Shown here: piece after piece, positions 12,561 to 24,500 of the stretch
How the letters are laid out: each line of letters opens with the position of its first letter
How positions within the stretch are numbered: position 1 is the stretch's first letter
Position numbers and translations under genes: made by a program
The notes under the pieces: generated by a model
The model's input: the letters and a program-made list of their open reading frames with translations, nothing else
Databases searched by the model: none
Told to the model about the DNA's origin: nothing
Assembly (NCBI GenBank): GCA_933228895.1
Contig: OW121848.1
Span: 160,410,688-160,474,687, forward strand
DNA: 64,000 nt
Source: Platycnemis pennipes
Taxonomy: Eukaryota > Arthropoda > Insecta > Odonata > Platycnemididae
Direction of reading: 5' to 3'

Positions 12561-13860
12561 ATGGTGTAGTGGTATTAAAAATTGGATGATTTGAGAGAAG
12601 TGATTATTCAGTGTTGAATGGGTTGATTATCATGTAAAATGGGATGAGGGGGTGGAGAGAGGGTAACATGAAGAATGGGAGGGTGTGTATGGTGAGAGGG
12701 TAAACTTCTTTGGCGAGCAGGTTGAGTTGTTGATTGTTCAAGGGATGTAAATGGGTGGGGTGTAAAGGGAGTTGATTGTTGCTGTGGTGGTATGTCGAAT
12801 GTGAGGGTGGTTCTAATGGGTTGAGGTGAAAAGCGACAATGTTTCAAGTGGATGGAGGACGGTGGAATGCATGAAGGGTGAGACAATTATGATGGATGTA
12901 ATTGATGTTCATGTGTGGTATGAGGATGTTTAAATGTCAGGTGTTGGTGAGCGTAGGTGATGGGTACCAAGAGGCAGCATTGGAGTTGGTGCGAAAAGCA
13001 GCAGGAGGACTCATATAAAGGGCACAATGTTGGAATTATATTATTTTGAAATAAAAATAAAGAATTGGTTAAGTTTTAACAGTAGTGTATTGTTCTGTTG
13101 GTGTAAGGGGCAGATGTGAGGAGGAGTGTAGTTTTGAAAGGTGGATATGTGTAAGCGTCAATGGTGTGAAGATGGAGAGGTTGGAGCTGGCGTTCCTTTG
13201 CCGTGTAAGAAGAAGGGGTTAATGGTGTATTTAATTTGAGGATGATAGAAGTCTGTCATAAATCCGTAATTTTCAAGAGAGGAGTGGAGCATTTTACGGT
13301 AGTGTGATGAATTATGTGTGCGAGGTTTCCAAATATTTCGTTCGTCAAATGACGTTTTGTTCTTTTACGTTACGACTTTATCAACCAACATGTCATTATA
13401 AATAATTCCTATAGATAAACTGTACAGGAGTTCACCTCCTTACAGTAGCCATCTATTGCCGAACTTTGAATTTACGTTCCTACACTCCTGCCCCCTCTCG
13501 GTGAAACTAGCACCGGGAGTTTCGAAGCCTTCGCAACATTCCCAAAATTCAAAATTGAGTCAATACGGCCCTTCATACGAAACCAATATCGACAATAGAG
13601 GTACCATTTTCTTAAGTAAGATCTCCTCGTTGACAAATCGTTAATTTACAGTTGCACTACGTATTATTTGTTTGAAAATCGTAGTTGAAAGATATTATTG
13701 ATTTTATTTTCCGCGGGAGTAATGTTGGTTGCCTATACGCTAGGATGTTTTATAAGTTAAAAAAGAAGTGTTCAGGGGTCCAGGGAAATCGCTTTATCAC
13801 CATCAAGGTCACCATTACTACTGCATGTAATTTGTCAAAGTAAATGGAAAAGTAACTTTT
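12561..13860. other. Non-coding; G-rich/low-complexity then CpG-richer DNA
   Basis: From 12,600 to 12,900 the plus strand is G/T-rich and gives a chance proline/histidine-rich frame on the minus strand. An AATAAA-like run near 13,055 could be an old retroposon tail. CpG rises from 13,300. A block at 13,425-13,540 (AGTTCACCTCCTTACAGTAGCC and onward) looks more unique, but no exon can be supported. Confidence 0.4.
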
Positions 13861-13995
13861 AACGTAAAGCTTACTTTAATAACTAACTTTAATCAGTTAC
13901 TTTTTAAGAAAAGTAACTTTTAACTTAAACTAGTTACTTTTTACAGAGAGCAACTTTAACTTTAATCTGTTAATTTTTTTGGTAACTATCCCAAC
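13760..13995. repeat. Short dispersed repeat rich in AGTTACTTTTTA
   Basis: The motif AGTAACTTTTAA / AGTTACTTTTTA recurs about six times in 130 bp, with AACTTTAATC blocks between. It is preceded by CAGGGGTCCAGGGAAATC at about 13,774, which resembles a hAT-type CAGGGG end. No matching right end or target duplication was found, so it is a probable truncated non-autonomous element. Confidence 0.45.
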
Positions 13996-14104
13996 TATGG
14001 TTTCGAAGATGAATGCATTTATATGAAATGATGCATAACATTTTTAAAGGCCAAAATTAAACCCAGAATTGAGAGGGAGAGGGGGAAGCGGGAATTTAAA
14101 GTCA

Positions 14105-14232
14105 CCGTTTAAAGTTTACATCTTCGCGATACCCTGTAAGCCACCGTGAGGGTGTGTGGCAGGAGGTGAAGATCACCTAACATGCACTAGTTACATTTAA
14201 ATAGGCTTCTGCATGGAAACATGCTACACAAT
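14105..14232 (-). repeat. Dispersed CCTGCCACACACC repeat, copy 1
   Basis: On the minus strand this reads GCATGTTTCCATGCAG...CACCTCCTGCCACACACCCTCACGGTGGCTTACAGGGTAT. The same block order recurs at about 23,070-23,190 and 24,375-24,500 on the plus strand, with weaker traces at 15,005 and 15,310. I recall similar GGTGGCTTGCAGGGTATTAT ends in other arthropod genomes, but the family name is unknown to me. Confidence 0.65.
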
Positions 14233-15654
14233 AGGGAAGGGTCACATGCAGCTAGATGGTTAGTAATCTACATAGTAATGAAGGGATTTTTAATATATAT
14301 CTAACACCTGCAGTAAAGCTATCGGTTTTAAATTGCTGTAATAGATGTAATCTGTACATTAAGTTACGATCTGATAATGATTCCCAACCGAATTCTTCTA
14401 TTCTCGACTTTCTACTAATTTAATATCATAATAACTCTTCGTCTCTTGATAAGAGTCGATCTCCGCTTCATGATGAATCCATGATTTTTGGGAATATATT
14501 ACTATTTTATAGAACTTATAGAATATAAACTGTTTTTCAACCTAAGAAATCGGTAATGCCATTAACTATTTTGAAAACAAAATGATTCTCCCCGGTGAAC
14601 TTGACAAGCGCCGTCTTGATCGTCGTTGCGTTTATTTTTCCTGATTGCCGAATGCATATTACCTACCTATCAGGCCCAAATTAAAAATCTTACTGCTGCA
14701 TTCTCTTATGATTCCTTCCATGGAATACCTCCTAAAAGTGCATATCATAGTTTTGGGTCGGCGGTGAGCCCTCCAGGCTTACTCGTCGTTAATCATCGAA
14801 ACCATGGTCGTAGCGTGATATAAATAACTGTGGAAATACCATCTTCATTCATTGCGTATGATTACTCTATTGATTTACATAGGTTTCCTCATGGCAAACT
14901 CATTGTTGTTAATAAATATTTTTTTCATCAATTAACCTTCCCTTCAGCGTAATATATTTAAAAAATACCTCAAATTTCTGTACAGCTATACAATTAACTC
15001 ATAGGCGTGTGGCAGAGGACGAAACGCCACCCTAACATTCATTTGCTAATAGGTTTGGAATTAGAAGAATCATATTCTATCGAATACATCTGACGCGTTT
15101 GACTAGAGGATTAGAAGCTGCAGAGGAATCCTATATTCACTCATGCTTTGAGGATTCATTTACAATAACATTTATTTCATCCTGACAGTGGAGGACGAAA
15201 TAGCTTTGAAGAGCTTCTTTTCGAACAAATCTCAGAAAAACCGCAATTGCATCCTCCTGTTCAGTGGTTACTTCTGCATTTATCCAATAATATCTGCATA
15301 ACACCCTGAGAGGCACTGCAGGCATGTGTGGCAGGGTTTTTTTATAATCATCGAGTCATTTAAAGTCTACGTACACTTTACATTGATTTTCTTCTGTAAT
15401 ATTAAATTTTCGTGGCTTGATATTTCGTAATATGCTGCAGTATTTTTGGCAAAAAGCTTCTAGAAGTATAGGAGTAGATATCTGGGTGATATTCATTCTA
15501 AATTGCTGTTAATGCTTGAATTTTATGCAGTTTTCGAGTTTCTCCAAAGCGACAGAAGACAGTTTTTTTCTCGGTTTACATTGATTGCAACATCATTCAC
15601 ATGAAAAATAGCACTCAATTATATCTCGAACGAAAATGTTCAAGTCGTTGGAAT

Positions 15655-16037
15655 GTACTACGGGAGAAAAAAGTTTCCCAACAAATGGAGCGTCGCCACT
15701 ATCGCTCTGAGAGAAAATCGAATTCCTTTCTGACGGTAAAATATTCTTTGGTCTTAGCCACCCCGAGGGAAGTTCAAACACGGTAAGGTGATAGACTCAT
15801 ACCCCGAGCATGTGATGGAAGACGGAAAGCTTGCCTGCCCCGAGCTGTAAACGCGCTGGCGTCCAGAATGGACGCATATTATTCCTCAAATGCATTTTAA
15901 AAGCTCTATTTAACTATCTCGTACTCGCCGAACTTTCCTCCGAACGCCAAGCATATCCGCCAAACTTCGCTTCTTCCTCGCACTTCGGCAAGGTCCTGGG
16001 ATTCACCCGGTGTTCGCCTCTTCGCTTTCTTTCTCTA
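15655..16037 (+). repeat. Left arm of a 0.39-kb inverted duplication
   Basis: This segment matches the reverse complement of 18,392-18,783 over almost its full length. Shared blocks run in mirrored order: GGGAGAAAAAAGTTTCCCAAC, CGCCACTATCGCTCTGA, the TTGGTC...GAGGGAAGTTCAA block, CGAGCTGTAAACGCGCTGGCGTCC, and GGTCCTGGGATTCAC near the inner end. Divergence looks like 15-25 percent with small indels. A short frame at 15,601 and its antisense partner overlap the arm, but neither looks like a real protein. Confidence 0.9.
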
Positions 16038-18391
16038 GTTTGAAAAAGTGAAGAAGTTTATATTATTTAGTAATTATGTTGAGAGCTGCCGCTAGTTACT
16101 GCTTCGAACACATGGATTTAGCGAAGTATGTAACATAATCTAAGATAGTTAACAGAGCACCTTAATGATTTTTCTATAGGAAATGTAAATACAAACTTAT
16201 GTTCAATTCACCAATCATGGTGACAGCTTCACTTCAGCGTGGCGGAGCCCTTTGTTCCACTTTCGTTCCTTTGGTTTTCATTGATCCGGCAGGACATACA
16301 ACTTGCTTTACATTACAAAACTGTCTTTCACTGTTGATGAAGTAGAGTATAGATTTAAATCATATCATTTCTATAGGTAAAATCTCGTTTATTATGTATA
16401 AAGTAATAATTTTGGATTGAGGAAAGTAATATTTTGACTGACTTATAAAAGTAAATGTCCTACGGCTGAGAAATTGGAGTGATTTCGGTAGTATTACTTG
16501 AGTGTATTCTGGTGGTAATATGTATGTTGGTTGGCTGAAATCATCCATGAATCCTTTATTCAAAAGAGAAATATTGGTTTGTCCAGCCCAAGAATTAGTG
16601 ACCAATGGGAAATTATTGTTGTTTACGCGCAGAATAAGCTCTTGGTAAAAATACAGCTCATATGTATTGCTTAATAGATTCCCTGATTATGAGCGAGTCA
16701 CAAAAATTTTGAAAACAGTCTCTTTAACTTCTATATTTACTTTTTAGCCAAATCTCATGGACACCCTTTTGAAACAAATACTCCGAGCATAAGTACTCTA
16801 GAGCAACATATTCGGTTATGAGCTGTATTGGAATTGGTCAATTTACTTATTTGGACGATACACGCTTCCTTAGCTTTTTTCTCCGCAGCAAGAAATCGTT
16901 CTCTAAATTTCTGCTTTAAAGATACTCACACCCCTTATAGATAACAAATTCAGGGTAATGTTGTAGAACTATTTCTGGCTTTGGTATTGGAAGAATGTTC
17001 TTAGTTGTTTATTCTTGTGGTCACATTTGCCCTTAACTCGCAAAATTTATTATTAGTCCACAAGAATTTAATGGAATTAGGCGATACCTTGTGAAAAAGT
17101 GACATGGTGTAAGAAAGACTTGACGATGTATTTTTCTCACTTTTATTGAGTAAAACCCTACCGGTTTCGTCGTTTTCGTGTCATTGTAATTGAGTACCCT
17201 TGGCAATGACACGAGAGTGTCGAAACCGGAAGGGTTTTTACTCAATAAAGTGTGAAAATTACATCATCAACATTTTCTTACACTAATCCACAATACTATA
17301 ATATAGCTTTGGGATCTAGTGGGATTTTTACACCTTTGGAGAGAATTGCACAGAAGAAGACTTTGCTTCGACTCTGTGATCGTCATTGCCTGATAAAAAG
17401 TCACCTCCATAAGAAACTCCGTCGATTCTGGATATCTGAAAGTCTGTTTCGGTGACGACTCAGTGATCAGAGAATATTATTCTGTAGAAGATGATCCAGC
17501 GAGATATTCCATAATGAGTATTTAATTAAACACACGATGAAAATCGTTGAAACATTATTGCCTTGAAAATGTTTGAGCTGATTAGTTGCATTATGAAAAC
17601 AATAAATCATTTAAGTGGAGTTAAAATTTCTCGATATATTTTCAAATTATCAACATGGCACAACGCTGAAAAACGAAAAGAAAGTTGGAAACCCATTATC
17701 ATAACGTTGTAGGGCTCAAAGAGTCATCATGCGGCCTGAATATTGCACATTTCATGGCCACTGTGGATGAATGAACGAATGATGATCTTCCTACTCAATA
17801 TTTTACGACCCCAACACGTAGACACCTCGATAGCTGACAGTATTCGGTAAGCAAAATAGAAAGACATGGCAATAATTCCAGGCAAGTTAAGTGAAATAAT
17901 ATTCTTGCTCAAATCCAGTTCAGGGAGGGCGGAAATTTTTCGGGAAGCCGTTAGACGAGCAGACAAAGAGCTGGACAGAACAACGGTTTCTTTACCTACT
18001 CGTCCGGAGAATTTCCGTTAAAGCAGCGAAATACGGAAAGTGATTGCAGCAGTAGAAGATACAACCATTGACCTATCATGAGATCAGTTCCAAATTCGCT
18101 TGAACGGCAAAACATAAGTTTCCATTGCGAAAGAGAAGGGGGTCGAGTGTAAAAAATAGCATAACATTCCTTTAACGTGACTTGGATAAAAACATATATG
18201 TAGTGCTTACGTAGAATAACAAAGTGTTGAACGAAAAACATTCGCCAATTTCAGGTCTCGAATTGACAACTTCGTATTACCAGTCAGTTACATTACAGCT
18301 CGACCACTCCCTACTGATATTGACGAAGCGATTCAATGATTTATATGGACGCGGAAAATATTCAAGCTCGTCTTTTGTTAACCTTTTCATA
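16038..18391. other. Spacer between inverted arms, no gene seen
   Basis: About 2.35 kb with only short chance frames. It contains the fold-back element at 17,108-17,283. Nothing else is recognisable. Confidence 0.5.
17108..17283. mobile_element. Fold-back (hairpin) element with GAAACCGG arms
   Basis: The two halves (about 17,108-17,186 and 17,204-17,283) are imperfect reverse complements around a loop of about 17 bp. The outer part pairs TGTAAGAAAGACTTGACGATG with CATCATCAACATTTTCTTACA. The middle pairs CTCACTTTTATTGAGTAAAA with TTTTACTCAATAAAGTGTGA, and the inner part pairs CCGGTTTCG with CGAAACCGG. It could be a fold-back MITE or two head-to-head copies of one retroelement end. Confidence 0.8.
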
Positions 18392-18783
18392 TGAGAGAAA
18401 GAGAGCGAAGAGGTGGACAACGAGTGAATCCCAGGACCTTGCCTGAGGGCGAGGCAAGGAGCGAAGCCTAAAAGAAAAAGGTAGGAAAGACGGAGAAATG
18501 GGAGTGAAGTTCGGTGAGAACGAGATAGTTAAATAGAGTGTGTAAAATGCATGCAAGGAATAATATGCCTCCGTTCTGGACGCCAGCGCGTTTACAGCTC
18601 GGAGCAGGCAAGCTGCCGCCAGTATTCCACTAAATACTCGTGCGATTACATTACCGTGCTTGAACTTCCCTCGTGGTGGCCGAGACCAAAGAATATTGTA
18701 CCGTCAGAAAGGAATCCGATTTTCTATCAGAGCGATAGTGGCGGCGCTCCCATTTGTTGGGAAACTTTTTTCTCCCATAGTAC
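18392..18783 (-). repeat. Right arm of the 0.39-kb inverted duplication
   Basis: Reverse-complement partner of 15,655-16,037. Conceptual translations of the two arms share LPS.W.RPKNI.PSERN.IF.QSDSG.AP in matching frames, but both frames are short and the similarity is explained by DNA homology. The arm lies directly upstream of the possible first exon at 18,870-19,343. Confidence 0.9.
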
Positions 18784-18869
18784 ATACGAAATAGGTCGTA
18801 TCCAGTGGTCTTCACCGTTCGGAAATATGTCTTGGTCGATCGCAAAGCCATTCCGCGTTTGACTTGTTC

Positions 18870-19343
18870 GTCATGAATAGAAGGACTGCAAGTCGGATGC
18901 GTATTCCATTCCAGTCTCTCGCTTCGTTCGTGTGAGGCCCAAGCAGCTTTCCGAACCGCTGAGAAGGGATTGAGAAGTCGTTTCCTTTTTCTGTGCTTGA
19001 GGAAGTTTTGCTGTGATATTAGTGGAGGAGAATCAGTAATCCATTGTTATTCTATTTGTTCAAATATTTGGAGTTCTAAGTGAAGGTGCAAGTGGTGTGT
19101 GTTGTTGAGTTGATTATCGAAGTTGATGAATGCCGCAGTGTTGTTTAACTAGCTTTTTTTCTGTGCCGTGTATGCATGTTTGTAAAATGCTCCCCTTGTT
19201 GGGTATCGTGCATTAGTTTTTCATGGGTGCGTGTGTGTGTGCAAATCTACGGATTATATAGTTTTATATATATTTGCTGGTGATTTTACTGCAATTCTAC
19301 ATTCGTCATCAGTGGATAACTCCTTCAATCCGGTGTAATTCAG
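18870..19343 (+). other. Possible non-coding first exon ending at a splice donor
   Basis: This stretch has more CpG than most of the window (TCTCGCTTCGTTCGTGTGAGG at about 18,914). It then runs through a G/T-rich leader-like sequence to GTGTAATTCAG followed by GTAAGACAGG, a strong donor context. There is no long open frame, so it would be 5' untranslated. The coding exons of such a gene are not identifiable here. This is inference from composition and one splice site. Confidence 0.25.
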
Positions 19344-20900
19344 GTAAGACAGGTGTATTATTCTATAATTAAGTTTATCAAGGGAACAAACCTTTGGTAT
19401 GGTCAGTCATTCCGTTTAATGACCGTTAAATGTTTGGTATATTCAGATATTTTATAGTACATAATTACTTTTCCTGCTTAGTATATTTGCGTAAACGAGA
19501 CCAATGTCGAAATAGAAATGCTCTCTACCACTCATCCATTAGTTTTAGAGATAGTTCTGTGTAAAAAAAAGCAGTCGCTGTCACTGTGAAATAAAGTAGA
19601 AACACTTATTAGCTCCACGTTACAAATTTTGAGCCAAATTCCTGGTTTTCCCTTTGGTGGAGAGGGTTCCACTTCATCAGAAATTATTAATTTGTTATAT
19701 TATTAAGTAATTTAAGCAGAAAACCATCGATAATTACATTTAATAATACATAATTACGATCGTGGAGAAAGAGGTTGGATCGTATGTCCGGAGGATGGAA
19801 ATAGCAAGGGAGTTAAGAAACTTACCGTTGACGCAGACAAATTTCAAACGAATTTCGCGAAAGGGTTCGACTGTTTTACGTTGAAACTGACGGACAAAGT
19901 CCTGAAATTAACATATACTTCGTGGTGATACAGATTTTGGGTAGCTCCGCGTTGTCGTAGTCGTCCACCAACGTTCCCCCTCCGCTGCTGGAGGCCTCTA
20001 GAGGGTACTCTGCGCATTTCCTGGGTGTTTATTTGGGATTGGTGGGTGGGGTGAAGGGAGGGGTCATTCCTCTCGAACAACATTCTCGATTTCAAAACTG
20101 CGAGGCTGCGAGGCGAGAACTCCTCTTAAAATTGTTGGTCTTCTTTTTTTGAATCTCTATCCCCTCTCGAATTACGCGAGGCGTGAAAGTTTTAATATCT
20201 CGATAAGACCTTCTCGCCGGGGTTTCCCATCAGCGTCGTGTTCGGCGACTGCATAGCGTTGAATGTTTTGGAGTCTAATGACGGAAAGATGCTTCTTACA
20301 CCTTGTTTCGATGGCGTGGTCCATCTCACAAATATCTAGGTAATTTACGACATATTTGGCATTTAATTTCATAGACCTCCTCCGTTACCAATTTATCGCA
20401 TGCTATAACGCTGCGTAGATATAATATTACAGCGTTGGCTTTTGGGCTTGAATATTGCTTTTACGTTGCATTCTGCCAAGATTCTTGCAATTCAATCCTT
20501 AACCCCTCGTATGTATGGCAGGAAAGGCCTTTTCACTGGTTTGGTTTCTTCCACCGGCGACTTAATCATCTGTTTTCCCCTGATGACCCTGCCAATTTAA
20601 TCCTTCCTGTAGCTTCTGGCAAGTAAAATTCAAGTTCAGGCTACCAGTTTCCAGGCTCCAGATCGAGAATGTTGGAGAGCAACCCCCTCCCTTATTTCCC
20701 CCTCCTCCTTCCACCTACCCCTAAACCGTATAAGTCATAGTGTGGGTTCAGTCTTTGATGGGTGATACGCGTACACAATAATTGTATGAGTGTGCTATTA
20801 TGTAGCGCGTTGTAGTTCTATTTTTTACAAACTCTTTTAACTCATTTTGACTTCGGAATATGACTGACGTGTTTGTAGACTGACGTGTTTCTCAGCTGTT
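19344..20900. other. No supported gene
   Basis: Only short unconnected frames. A GC-richer patch at 19,950-20,080 has no recognisable domain. Confidence 0.4.
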
Positions 20901-20901
20901 T

Positions 20902-22375
20902 TAAAATTTGCCAGATGACTTTTGTTACATGTGCGACGTGTATAGTTTTATTAAAAATCGCATGAGGAGCATTGCAGACTACGTAAGACAACTTTATCTT
21001 GCGTATTTTGGCATGAAACATGGAGACCAGGACAAATCGTGGGCTCCTCATAAAGTTTGTGTAGATTGTCTCAATGATCTACACTTATGGCTTAAAGGAA
21101 AGAAGACTGCTTAATGATTTGGAATTCCTATGACATGGAGGGAGCCGAAAAACCACTCTGATGATTGTTACTTTTATTCCTGACATGTCCGTGGATACCG
21201 CAAAAATCAAAAGCTAATCTCTTATCCTGATAACATTCCATCCGCCATATGCCCCGTTCCTTAATGACCTGATGTGTCAGTGCCTTTGCCTCCAACTGAA
21301 TTGACAATCGTCTGTAAAGAGTCTTCAACCTCGGAACATCCTGAAATTCAAGGCTCCGATACTGAATATAAGCCCCCTGGAGGCGATTCACCTCAGCCCT
21401 TCTCTTCTAGAAACTTAATGATCTGACGATGATTGTTGGGCTCCAGATCGAAAGAAAAAACTTATTTGCCAAAGGAACTTCTTTTTATTGGTACAGGAAT
21501 CGAGAAAATGAATTTGTTAAGTATTTTGAGGAAGAAGAGAACTTGGTCTATTGTTCTGATGCTCCCGGATTGATGAGCAAATTTAATATCACCTACGATA
21601 AAGATGAATGGACCATGGTTGGACCATTTGCGGTGATTTTAAAGTTATCTCCATGCATCTTGGCCAACAAGGGGTATATATAAGTTCCCATGCTTCTTTT
21701 CTGACTATGGGAGGGACAGCCGTGATAAGACTCAACAATGGGTCAAAAAAGAATGGCCGGAAAGACAAAATCTTGAACCAAATGAGTGTGATTAGGAACA
21801 GATTAATTGATCAAAAAAGTATTGTTACCCCCTCGGCATATAAATTTAGGTGTAATGAAGCAGTTTGTCAAGGATCTTCCAAAAGATGGCAATTGGTTCA
21901 AATACCTGTGCAATAAGTTTCCAGGTTTATTCTAAGCCAAGTCGAAAGAGGGAATCTTTGTTGGTCCAGATATCCGCAAGCTTATGAAGGATAAAGAATT
22001 TGAAACTAGCATGACAACAAAGGAAAAAGAAGCTTGGGTTGCCTCCAAAGATGTCGTAAGTAAATTTCTGGGTAATTATAAGGATCCTGATTATAAAGCA
22101 ATTGTTATGAATATGCTGTACACATTTCAAGCATTGGGTTGCTCCATGAGTGTCAAAATACATCTTCTTCACTCACATGTGGAGTTTTTCCTCGAAAATT
22201 TTAGGAGCAGTCAGCGAAGAACAGGGTAAAAGGTTCCAACAATACATCAAAGATATGGAGCACAAATATCAAGGAAGATGGGACAACATGCTCGCCGACT
22301 ACTGTTGTTTGTGTACGAGATAGGCCTGAGATTGAACATAACAAATAACGTCAAAAAGAAGTTTCAAAGGAAAAA
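20902..22375 (+). pseudogene. Broken copy of a repeated arthropod gene family of unknown function
   Basis: Plus-strand pieces in shifting frames line up in a consistent order. They run: GDQDKSWAPHKVCVDCLNDL, then PMTWREPKNHSDDCYF followed by an in-frame stop, a YPDNIPSAICPVP linker, NRENEFVKYFEEEENLVYCS, WTICGDFKVISMHLG, then KDVVSKFLGNYKD and SMSVKIHLLHSHVEFF, and finally VSEEQGKRFQQYIKDMEHKY with MLADYCC near 22,300. From memory, this architecture (DKSWAPH..C..C at the start, CGDLKV, a LHSHLDFFP block and a MLADYCW-like end) belongs to uncharacterised proteins present in many copies in arthropod genomes. Their function and origin are unknown to me. At least three frameshifts and several stops show this copy is dead. 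The antisense open frame at 21,128-21,391 is a shadow. Confidence 0.8.
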
Positions 22376-23055
22376 TAATACTTAAATATTAACTCTTTTG
22401 TATTGTTTTTTTTGCTCAGTTTAAGAATTGTTTCAAGCTTTCGTGTACACATTCATTTGCTCCTCTTGGTCAATCGTCTATTTTATGTAAGTTACGTTAA
22501 TAAAAATAGTATGTTGGTGATTTTCTTATAGAAACTGAACCATAATTCGTAAAAAGTTTAACTTAAGGGAACTATTTGTTTTTCTCTCGACCAGAAATGG
22601 CAACAGTGGTATTCATCCATTTAAACCTATAAAAATAATCAATTGCTAAAAAGTCAATTTTCCTCACCACGAATCGATTATTTTACATAGCTTTTAAATG
22701 GACAAAAACCACTGTTGCCAGATTGTACATGCACAATTGTTCGAGAGAATTCCTTTTCCAATACGATTTTAGCAAAAATATCGATATCGATTTTACAAAA
22801 AATCCTGACTTGATGGAAAAAATGGATATCGTTTTCAAAATCAGCACGCCAAATAACATAAAACTCAGTGAAAACTTCTCTTGTATTCTTCAAAAACTTC
22901 CATTTCGCAGGCCTGTGTCATCATTAAATTGCTTTGTGTGCAATACGAATTTAAGTATCCATTTCTCGTGAATGAATATTTAACATTTTCGTAAAGTAAT
23001 TACATGTATACTATGACACAGAAAAGCAGTGGCCTCAGTTGATTGTAAGTGGTGC
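22376..23055. other. Downstream flank of the pseudogene, AT-rich
   Basis: No gene seen. The words GGCAACAGTGG (22,599) and CCACTGTTGCC (22,709) are reverse complements about 100 bp apart, hinting at a small inverted-repeat element that I could not delimit. Confidence 0.35.
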
Positions 23056-23059
23056 ATGA

Positions 23060-23190
23060 AAGTACTGGTAATTTTGCATGCCTGCATGGTGTAAAATTAA
23101 AACTCTTTTGATTTTAAGTGATGGCTCACCCCCTGCTACACACCACTGCGGTGGCTTGCGGGGTGTTATGTAATATATTAAATAGAGTAA
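23060..23190 (+). repeat. Dispersed CCTGCCACACACC repeat, copy 2
   Basis: Contains GCATGCCTGCATGG, then CCCCCTGCTACACACC and GGTGGCTTGCGGGGTGTTATGTA, matching the copies at 14.1 kb (minus strand) and 24.4 kb in order and spacing. Confidence 0.65.
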
Positions 23191-24374
23191 TGATGGAGAA
23201 ATTGTGCTGAGTGAAAAATGATCAGTGGAGGAGTTGGAGACAGGATTTTATAGTGAATGGAAAGTCACATTACTTGCTGAGACAAGTGGCGAATTCACAC
23301 AAAGTTATCGCAGCGGCCTCTAAAAATCCAATTCTTTACGCTTCAAATCGCCTCAAAATACCCCTCTCGAGGCTCGACAATGCCTTTTCTTAATGACTAA
23401 GACCTCGGTCAATAAGACCTCTCCATTCAATTATTCATTCTCCTAGTCATCGATTCCAGTTACCAGAATATTCAATTCGACCCGATGTTTATGCTTGACT
23501 GATCTTTCTGTTGTAGAAGGTCATGGGATCGCACTCAACTCCCAAGAGTCACGATTTGTTCGGCTATCTTGTCGTTGCAACGTGGGACAAGGCCTCACGT
23601 GAAACCCCAGCGTGCTATTTTCTGAATACTTTGTGCTCTGCGAGATAATGCATCGTCTTTCCTTTTAAGACACTCGTATAATAATGAATTCGTGCTTTTA
23701 TTGAATCATGATTGTCGTTATTTCTTGAATTTTAATTTAAACTAGTTCGTCATTGGAAATGTGCGTAGAAATATTCGCGGTCATCTATTTTATTCGCGCA
23801 AAACTCCAGACATGCCCGTGTGAGAGTAATTGGAAATTCTGCCATTTTGATCATGGTTATCACGTTGGATAATGCGTAGAAAATTTTCACTTCGTATCGT
23901 TTAGTATTGTACGAATGTAGTTAAGGTCCCCGCCCACCAACTAGGCTTCTTCCGTCAATGCGTTTCATTGATAAAATATTTACAATTTGCGAACAAATGT
24001 TTTTTGCCGCATTCAGTCTTCTCTCCTTTTTCCTAAGCTTAGCTCCACGTTTACCATTTTCCTCCCTCCACCTTATTCATCAAACGTTCTCTCCTCTGCT
24101 GCTTCTTTTAATCTCTCGGTCCTGCACTTGCACTGTCTGCATCCATCGTATTTCTCTCTCTACTTTAATATCGCCATCGCCAAGACTTCCTCACTGGTCT
24201 TCTTCTCCTCCCGGTTACCCATCTCCTATCCTTATACAATTCAAATAAAGAAAGCCACCAACGTTTCCAAGGTTTTAGGGAACCAAACAACGCTAATTTC
24301 GTATTACCTGGTAACATCAAGTCTGCATTTTCCTGCGCATGCACCACTGTGTCTCTCTGATACACGAAAACGGA
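23191..24374. other. No supported gene
   Basis: Moderate CpG content. Pyrimidine-rich DNA at 24,000-24,230 gives long chance frames without domains. Confidence 0.4.
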
Positions 24375-24500
24375 TTGTTTTGCATACCTGCATGTTAGTT
24401 AATTTTAAACTTATTGCCCTCAAAATGTATTCCTGCTGATGATTTACCACCTGCCACACGACATTTCGGTTCCTTGCAGGGTATTATGTAGATGTATCTA
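24375..24500 (+). repeat. Dispersed CCTGCCACACACC repeat, copy 3
   Basis: GCATACCTGCATG, CACCTGCCACACGACATTTCGG and CTTGCAGGGTATTATGTAGA occur in the same order as in copies 1 and 2. Confidence 0.65.

Noticed and set aside
12608..12886. Proline/histidine-rich minus-strand frame
   Set aside because: Produced by G-rich low-complexity DNA; no start context, domain or splicing.
18551..18862. 103-codon frame whose partner frame at 15.6-15.8 kb looks similar
   Set aside because: The similarity comes from the inverted DNA duplication; both frames are short and end without splice sites.
23987..24439. 150-codon plus-strand frame
   Set aside because: Comes from a pyrimidine-rich tract, is biased to Ser/Leu/Pro and has no recognisable domain.
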